From positions 62,001 through 126,000 of the forward strand of contig CATKHK010000107.1 of NCBI GenBank assembly GCA_949751835.1: a stretch of 64,000 nt of DNA, written 5' to 3'. This DNA is from Blepharisma japonicum (taxonomy: Eukaryota; Ciliophora; Heterotrichea; Heterotrichida; Blepharismidae). Within the stretch, counting starts at the first letter, position 1. Every line of letters starts with the position of its first letter. This document shows, one piece after another, positions 57,570-64,000 of this stretch. The notes below the pieces were generated by a model, which worked only from the letters and a program-made list of their open reading frames with translations, was not told where the DNA came from and did no database searches. The translations under genes and the position numbers were made by a program.

Positions 57570-59057
57570 TTAATTTATCTTTCTGTAAAACACTAGATAA
57601 AGATAATACCAATCAGGATCATACCAGTCGACAAATGCATCATTAAATCTCTTCCATAAGCATCTATCATAATCCTTCACAAATGCTATAAAATGATCGC
57701 CATAATAGCATATCGCTCCAAATATTATATATTCGAACTCTCCCGCTTCTATTTTTTCAGGCGGACTTTGGCTAATTTGAGATGCTGAAAGATAAAATGA
57801 CAAAATATTAGGCCAACCAATATTGACAATCTCTACTTCAGAGTCTGTCATTTTTTGACATTCCTCGCAGAATAGTTGATTATTTTTAGCAAATGTCTTA
57901 CTGGTTTTGATATTATTTATAAAATCTTGCAAATCTTCTTTCTTTTCTTTAGGAACAATCAAAAAATTGTTTTCATCAGAATTATATGATTGATGACCTT
58001 TATCACAGGTAAATTTTTGTTCTTTGATTAAGGAAAATTGTTTGCTTGTAGAGTTGAACTCGTCTGCTTCATTTGTAATGATAATAAAGATCTCTTTAGC
58101 ATCATTTTCAGAAGTTCCTCTAAACTAAATATTTTCTACCATATCATATTTCTTAGAAATTATGTTTTTGAAATCAATCAAATACGACTCTGTATCCTCA
58201 ACATTTGATGTAGGCGATAATAGCACATTAATAAGATTGTCTAAGGATTTCAATAAAAGAGAGCTGACTGCTAGTTTGATAGATACACCAAATTCAGGAA
58301 TTCTTGCAAGAACTTGTATCACAGAGTTCATATAGCAAGTATTTCCAATATTTACTAAACCGATATCTCTATCGAATTCTGACAGTAAAACTAAGGGTTT
58401 TTTTAGTTTTTTATGCTCTTCATTGCCTTTATTCTCTTTTTCTTCTTCAACAATTTTAACATTTTTGTTTTCTGAATCCTCTTCCTTCATCTTTAAATTC
58501 TTGGCATCAGTTTGAAATCCTTCTTCTGTAGGTTTTTCTAAATTTTTAGCAGCTGTTTCAGTTTCTTCTATCAGAATATCAGGCTCTAATAACTTTTCAT
58601 GCAATTTAGAGCTTGATTTTTCTTCTTGTAAGCAAGGTAAAAAGTCTCCTAAGTGTTTATCTTTTGGTTTTGACTTCGAGTTTTTTTCCTTATTAGAAAT
58701 GCCAGCGGAATCAGATCCTTCTTTCGTTGCTTCTTTTTGGATTTCAACTTGCTTTTGATAATTATCATTATTGATCAATTTAGGCTGTTTAGCTTTTGGG
58801 TTTGACATCAAATTTTCTTCTTCAATGATAATCCCGGAAGAGATATAGTTTTCGTTCATTGCTTCATTTGGGAATTTAGTGCTCTTTGAATGCTCATATT
58901 TTAAGTTCTCTTTATTTTGTTTGCCTGGATAAACAGGTTGTATCATTTGTTCTGGAGAAGCAGGAAAATCTTGCTTTTTCTGATTAATTTTCTTTTTATA
59001 CTTATAACCGGTTTTTTTCCCTTTAAAGCAATCGCATATTCAAGGATTAGATGACAT
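57570..59057 (-). CDS. USP-N: ubiquitin-specific protease with charged linker
   Basis: 490 residues; starts MSSNPWICDCFKGKK (TGA as Trp); 15-nt intron at 58125-58139 (GTAGAAAATATTTAG). MxxxxWICDCF may be a lipidated or amphipathic tip. Residues about 30-205 form a Glu/Lys/Ser-rich disordered linker. Cys box NIGNTCYMNS (about 212). Odd: the QQD box is SENDAKEI (Glu for Gln). Zinc ribbon C-x3-H and CEEC; the His box is short (YGDHFIAFV); FND. Same subfamily as USP-O. Confidence 0.86.
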
Positions 59058-59339
59058 TTATATGATAAACTCTTAATTCTATAAATATTATATACTGCTC
59101 GTTACAAAACTGATAACCAATAGAAATGTCACAATTTTTTACTTTAATTAGCAAAAGATAATTGTTTCATACTACACTTGTTGCCTTATAAAAATATGCC
59201 CTGGAGACCTTATATCTCCAAAAAGCCAAAATCTTCATGCTATAATTCTTATTATTAAATCGCTCAGTCAGTTTATTGGCATCCAAATATTAATTTAATT
59301 TTAGAAGTTAAGCCTGTCAATAGTCCTTATGAATCATGC
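59058..59339. other. Intergenic, 5' side of USP-N
   Basis: No gene. TTTATAGAATTAAG lies about 15 nt before the USP-N start on the coding strand. Confidence 0.45.
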
Positions 59340-59750
59340 AATCATTCTGTTATTTTACTCTGTCTAATTTTGACCCTTTTTGCCGTTTTCTGCCATTTTT
59401 TGAGAACTTCTTCGCCTATCCCTCAAGATTTTCATGTGTAATGCCTTCACTCTCGCACCATATTCTCTTTATTTCAGCCTATTCGCCTTCGTTTATGCAG
59501 TGCTGACCCTTTCCTCATATCTTTCAGTGCAAAGTAGGCTATCTAGTAATCCCATATTAAGTAATTACTCTCTGATTGCAAATAGCCTTATAATGAGTTC
59601 GTCTCTCTGCCTTTCATACCTGAGGGATTTCAATAAGTGGATTGTGCCTCTTCTATACCATAATTTTCACACATCGGGAGCTATTGATATTGCAGCTGTT
59701 GAATCCAGCTTTGAGTCTGTGAATATCTCCTATTGCTGTTACCATATGTG
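59340..59750 (+). pseudogene. Unrecognised membrane-like coding fragment
   Basis: One frame reads LSNFDPFCRFLPFFENFFAY; another from 59434 is a long hydrophobic run (LYFSLFAFVYAVLTLSSYL) with Ser-rich stretches, continuing to ISYCCYH. GC is above the local level. It is fused in frame to a USP relic at 59752, a joint I take as accidental. It may belong to the large ciliate surface proteins. Confidence 0.4.
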
Positions 59751-59751
59751 G

Positions 59752-59935
59752 GCTAAGATCAAGTTTGTTCAAGAGGATATTCCTTACCGCCTTTATGGAA
59801 TTATAGCATATAATCGTTATCTCCTTCATTATTTTAGCCATGTCTTGATTAAAAATATTTAGATAAAATTTGATAATAAAATTGTATCTTATGAAGAAAC
59901 AACGCTTTGCTTATCTATGTAATTAATTTGTTCTA
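59752..59935 (+). pseudogene. C-terminal relic of a USP-L-type gene
   Basis: KFVQEDIPYRLYGIIAYNRY and LLHYFSHVLIKN match USP-L (EDNLYRLYGVIAYNPYILHY). A TAG then interrupts, and IKFDNKIVSYEETTL follows. Confidence 0.75.
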
Positions 59936-60004
59936 AATTTTTATATAAAACCTGCAGTTAATACAGTCGCAAATTTTGGGGGTAATTTAGCTTAAATCAA
60001 AGTC

Positions 60005-60785
60005 TGGGTCTTCTAATATTGATATATTACTATATTTTCCTTAATGTATAAGCAATATAACGACTATATGTGATGGCTCCATTGTAACAAATCACGCCAT
60101 ATAGGCTATAGCTATTGATCTCTATTTTCAAATTCCTTAAACTCCGTTCTTGTAATTATCGAGTTGCAATTTGTTTTTGGCTAAATTTAAGGGGCATTTA
60201 ATTTCCAAGACTTGCAGTGTTATATCTAATCTTTCCCAATTTTGGCAATAAGGCTGGTTTTGATTGAAGCCTTTTGAAATCAAAGTATTTTAATAGTTCA
60301 TAATGAAAAGAACAGTCATAAACTTCTCTTTTTCACAATTATGGCTCTGATGAGGAGGAGGAGGAGGAGTACTGTTATGGCATCTGAACATTTAAAGAAG
60401 AGCTTCTTTGAATCTTTTTATCATATCCTAAAAATGTATAAAATATTTCTATAGGTAAGTGTCTCCAAAATTTTCTGTACTTCTTTCAATGTTATTGACA
60501 AAGCAATCTTTGATTGAATTTAATAAATTTTTTAGAGGCATTTCAATTGTGGTTTTTAATAAAAGATTTTCTGAACATCCTGAGATTGAAGCTAAAATTT
60601 GTAGAGCAGAATTCAAGTAGCTAGTATTTCCGATGCTATATACCTCTTTTCCTATTTTCTTCTGATAAATATATTCGTTTTTTTGGTACATAGTCGGCTA
60701 TGTCATTGAAGTCTGAAACTTATCTGAGTGTTTTTTGATGAAATGAATAAGAGATTATATTTTTATTGATTTCTCTTCTTCTTGC
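60005..60785 (-). pseudogene. Decayed copy of USP-M
   Basis: SIGNTSYLNSALQILAS replaces the Cys box: the nucleophile Cys is Ser. NLLNSIKDCFVNNIERSTEN matches USP-M closely. Downstream the frame breaks repeatedly. The far 5' end (about 60730-60785) matches USP-M at nucleotide level near 56230. Confidence 0.8.
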
Positions 60786-60799
60786 TTATTATAGTTTGA

Positions 60800-61225
60800 A
60801 AGCCTTGAAGCACTGAAACATGGATAATTAAAGTATTGGTGATATTTAACTGTCCCAATGTAAGGCTATGGGAATTCGGGCTAATATATTTATTTTTATA
60901 CATGACTATAAATTTGCTACCTATCAAACATAGTCTGTAAATGCCTAGCTTTCTTATGCTACGAAAATAGCATGCCTTATATAAAAGAGTTAGCTAAGTT
61001 TTATATAAATTGTTATCCTTAATTAATTTTAAATAAATAAGTAATTTCTCTTAAAACGCTCGCTATTTTAGAGAGCAAGAGAAAAACTTTTGCAGAATAT
61101 ATGTCAAGCAAGATATTTTTCACATAAAACATTTTCATATAAGAAGTTTAGAATATTGTCAGTCACTTTTGCCCTGCAGAGTTTTTATTTATCTATAAGA
61201 ATCTTCGGTTCTTAGACATTTATTT
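60800..61225 (-). pseudogene. Decayed copy of UBL-6
   Basis: Traces of LTLGQLNITNTLIIHVS (LTLQQLGITNNSVIRVV in UBL-6) and of the start region near 61150-61225, with TTCTATAAAAATAAATG preserved. The second UBL and its diglycine are gone. Confidence 0.75.
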
Positions 61226-61529
61226 TTATAGAAGCAAGCACAAGAGAAAATTACCATTAGAAATATTAGCTTTACGACCTCTATTTTTATAATAAATTCT
61301 TAAATTTAAAAGTCTGAAAAAAGCTAATTGCCATTCAGACATATTTTAAAAAAATTAGTAATTTATAAGCACATTTTGCAAATTTTGCAAGCAATATCAA
61401 AATTCGATCTATCAGCTTATTAAAGTTAAATTTTCATAAAAACTCATGAATTTTAATAGATAGAGATATAGAAGTTAGTTAAAATTAAAGGGGTATAATT
61501 TTATTTTCTATCAAAATTATTATTAAAAA
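61226..61529. other. Intergenic
   Basis: Counterpart of 57232-57569; AT-rich, no gene. Confidence 0.45.
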
Positions 61530-64000
61530 TTAGTTTAGCTTTCTGTAAAATACCAGATAAAGGCAATCCCAATCAGGATCTCCCCAATTAACCATCGAAT
61601 CATTAAATCTCTTCCATAAGCCTCTATTATTATCTTTCACAAAGGCTATAAAATGATTTCCATAATAGCATATTGCTCCAAATATTTTATATCTGAACTC
61701 TTCTGCCTCTAAATTTTCAGGTAGACTTAGCCTGATTTTGGCTGGTGGGAGGTAGAATGCCAAAATATTAGGCCAATTAATAGAAACAATCTCCAAATCA
61801 ATATCTCTCAATTCGTGGCACTTATCACAGAATAGCTTATTGTTTTCATTATATGTAATTTTGTTTTTTATTGTATTTATAAACATTTGCAAATCTCTCT
61901 GCTTCTGTTTAGGGACAAGCAAAAAATTGGTTTCATCAGTATTAGAAGATTGATGATCTCTATTTGCACAGCAGGTAAATAGCTGAGTTTTGGTTAATGT
62001 AAACTGTTTGCTATTTGGGTTGAGCTGATCTACTTCATCTGTAGTGATAGCAAATAGCTCTTTTGCATCATTTTCTGAAGGTCCCTTAAACTAAATATCT
62101 TCTACCATAGGATATTGCTCAGAGATTGCGTTCCTAAATTCAACCAAATGCTTCCTCATATCATTATCATCAGATGAATGTGATAAAAGTATGGAAATAA
62201 CTTTGCCAAGGGATTTTAATAGAGCTGATTTGGCTGAAGCTTCAACATTTGCACAAAATTCAGGGATACTTGAGAGTATTTGTATTACAGAATTCATATA
62301 GCATGAATTCCCAATGTTTATTAGCCCAATATTTCTTTCGGCGTCAAGCGGTTTATCACGTTGCTTTTTTCCAGGTATTTCGACATTCGTTGGAGCCTCT
62401 AGTTGAATATTTTTCAGAGGTTCTTCGAAGTCCTGCTTAAAATTTACAATGCTTTGAGCTTTTGGCTGATTAACATTTTTCTGAGGTTTTACGGCCTCCA
62501 GTTTAAAACTTTCATCAAGCATTTTAGCTTTTTTGTCATTTATAATTTCATTTTCATCAATATTCTCAGGATTTTCAGATATTTGGTGCGATAATTTTAA
62601 AGGACTATCATTTTTGGACTTCATTTGATTAATTTTTTTCTGAGGTTTTACGGCATCCTGTTTAAAACTTTCATCAAGCTCTTTAGCTTTTTTGCCATTT
62701 ATAATTTCTTTTTCATCAATATTCTCAAGATTTTCAGATATTTGGTGCGATAATTTTTTTGGGCTATCATTTTTGGACTTCATTTGATTAATTTTTTTCT
62801 GATGTTTTACGGCATCCTGTTTAGAACTTTCATCAAGTTCTTTAGCTTTTTTGTCATTTATAATTTCATTTTCAGGATTTTCAGATATTTGGTGCGATAA
62901 TTTTAAAGGACTATCATTTTTGAACTTCATTTGATTAATTTTTTTCTGAGGTTTTACGGCATCCCCTTTAAAACTTTTATCAAACTCTTTAGCTTTTTTG
63001 TCATTTATAATTTCATTTTCATCAATATTCTCGGGATTTTCAGATATTTGGTGCGATAATTTTTTTGGACTATCATTTTTGGACTTCACTTGATTAATTT
63101 TTTTCTGAGGTTTTACGGCATCCTGTTTAAAACTTTCATCAAGCTCTTTACCTTTTATGTCATTTATAATTTCATTTTCATCAAAATTCTCAGGATTTTC
63201 AGATATTTGGTGCGATAATTTTTTTGGACTATCATTTTTGGACTTCACTTGATTAATTTTTTTCTGAGGTTTTACGGCATCCTGTTTAAAACTTTCATCA
63301 AGCTCTTTAGCTTTTTTGTCATTTATAATTTCTTTTTTATCAATATTCTCAGGATTTTCAGATATTTGGTGCGATAATTTTAAAGGACTATCATTTTTGG
63401 ACTCCATTTGATCAACATTTATCAGAGATTTTTTGGCGTCCAGTTTAAAACTTTCATCAAGCTCTTTAGCTTTTTTGTTATTTATAATTTCATTTTCATC
63501 AATTATCTCAGGATTTTCAGATATTTGGTGCGATAATTTTTTTGGACTATCATTTTTGGACTTCACTTGATTAATTTTTTTCTGAGGTTTTTTGGCGTCC
63601 TGTTTAAAACTTTCATCAAGCTCTTTAGCCTTTTTATCATTTATAAATTCTTTTTTTTCATCAATATTCTCAAGATTTACAATAATTTGATGCGATAATT
63701 TTTGAGGACTATCATTTTTAGACTTCATTTGATCAATATTTATCAGAGGTTTTGCGGCATCCTGTTTAAAGCTTTCATCAAGCCCACTATCTTTTTTATC
63801 ATTTATAATTTCATTTTCATCAATATTCTCAGGATTTTCAGATATTTGGTGCGATAATTTTAAAGGACTATCATTTTTGGACTCCATTTGATCAACATTT
63901 ATCAGAGGTTTTTTGGTGTCCTGTTTAAAACTTTCATCAAGCATTTTAGCTTTTTTGTCATTTATAATTTCATTTTCATCAATATTCTCAGGATTTTCAG
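61530..64000 (-). CDS. USP-O: ubiquitin-specific protease with long acidic/basic repeats (5' end outside window)
   Basis: The frame is open from the right edge to the 15-nt intron at 62091-62105 (GTAGAAGATATTTAG) and on to TAA at 61530; about 815 residues are visible. More than nine 53-residue repeats come first, then a linker, then the Cys box NIGNSCYMNS (GNSC rather than GNTC; Cys kept). The QQD box is SENDAKEL (Glu for Gln, as in USP-N); the zinc ligands differ (CCANRDH, CDKC); the His box is YGNHFIAFV; FND. The start codon is not in the window. It is the duplicate of USP-N with an expanded N-terminus. Confidence 0.86.
62510..64000 (-). repeat. 159-bp coding minisatellite in USP-O
   Basis: Units encode LDESFKQDAVKPQKKINQ, then KSKNDSPKKLSHQISENPEN, then IDENEIINDKKAKE. 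At least nine copies; one (about 62830-62985) lacks four residues, so the reading frame is kept. The array continues past the window edge. Units are rich in Lys, Glu, Asp, Asn and Ser and are predicted to be disordered. Adjacent units differ by a few residues, a sign of recent expansion by unequal exchange. Confidence 0.9.

Noticed and set aside
1623-62105. Reading the TAG before the QQD box as glutamine (the older Blepharisma code) rather than as an intron end
   Set aside because: In every USP with an uninterrupted domain the TAG is the end of a GT...AG 15-mer in phase 0, USP-M has the same 15-mer with CAG, and TAG also ends USP-A, UBL-1 and two E2 genes. RNA reads would settle it.
62510-64000. 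CRISPR-like array
   Set aside because: The repeats have no spacers, keep one reading frame and are part of USP-O; the DNA is eukaryotic.
1-64000. tRNA, rRNA or spliceosomal RNA genes
   Set aside because: No cloverleaf, rRNA core or snRNA motif was noticed by eye; a covariance-model scan would be decisive.

Overview
The window is AT-rich nuclear DNA, most likely from a heterotrich ciliate, and Blepharisma fits best. Two features point there. TGA is read as tryptophan: it falls on conserved Trp positions, for example the Trp after the catalytic Cys of the ubiquitin-conjugating enzymes, while TAA and TAG end the genes. Introns are only 15-16 nt (GT...AG). With these two rules, many apparently broken frames become clean genes. 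I saw no tRNA, rRNA, CRISPR array, transposase or retroelement.

Almost every intact gene belongs to a ubiquitin-type modification system. I count 15 ubiquitin-specific proteases (USP, peptidase family C19; called USP-A to USP-O here), 6 ubiquitin-conjugating enzymes (E2-1 to E2-6) and 6 tandem ubiquitin-like proteins (UBL-1 to UBL-6). No E1 or E3 gene is visible. One USP (J) has a frameshift and one (O) runs off the right edge. Five of the six UBL proteins end in a diglycine placed as in ubiquitin, followed by a short tail of 1-20 residues. This suggests precursors that are processed and then conjugated or removed by the neighbouring enzymes.

Layout. 1-7,000: two duplicated membrane-anchored USPs (A, B) on the minus strand, a divergent USP-C, and fossils of a kinase and of EF-1alpha. 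7,400-12,140: USP-D, E2-1 and USP-E, with a recombination junction. 12,600-18,100: fossils, including a UBL-USP relic split by a 3.3-kb insertion that carries a decayed coiled-coil gene. 18,500-25,900: UBL-1, USP-F, fossil USPs, USP-G and E2-2. 26,000-29,200: fossils of a membrane protein, a coiled-coil protein and a UBL. 29,800-39,440: the densest intact stretch, with UBL-2, coiled-coil USP-H, USP-I, UBL-3, E2-4, UBL-4, USP-J and E2-3. 40,400-48,650: USP-K and UBL-5 among fossils. 49,100-54,800: E2-5, USP-L, phosphatase and MORN fossils, and E2-6. 55,100-64,000: USP-M, UBL-6 and USP-N, then a decayed second copy of the same block that ends in USP-O with its long 53-residue repeats.

The cluster grew by repeated segmental duplication and gene death. 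At least ten USP relics lie between the living genes. The USPs share a catalytic domain and one intron position but differ at the N-terminus: membrane anchors, Cys-rich hydrophobic segments, coiled coil, charged linkers or acidic repeats. This looks like one enzyme being sent to many places in the cell.
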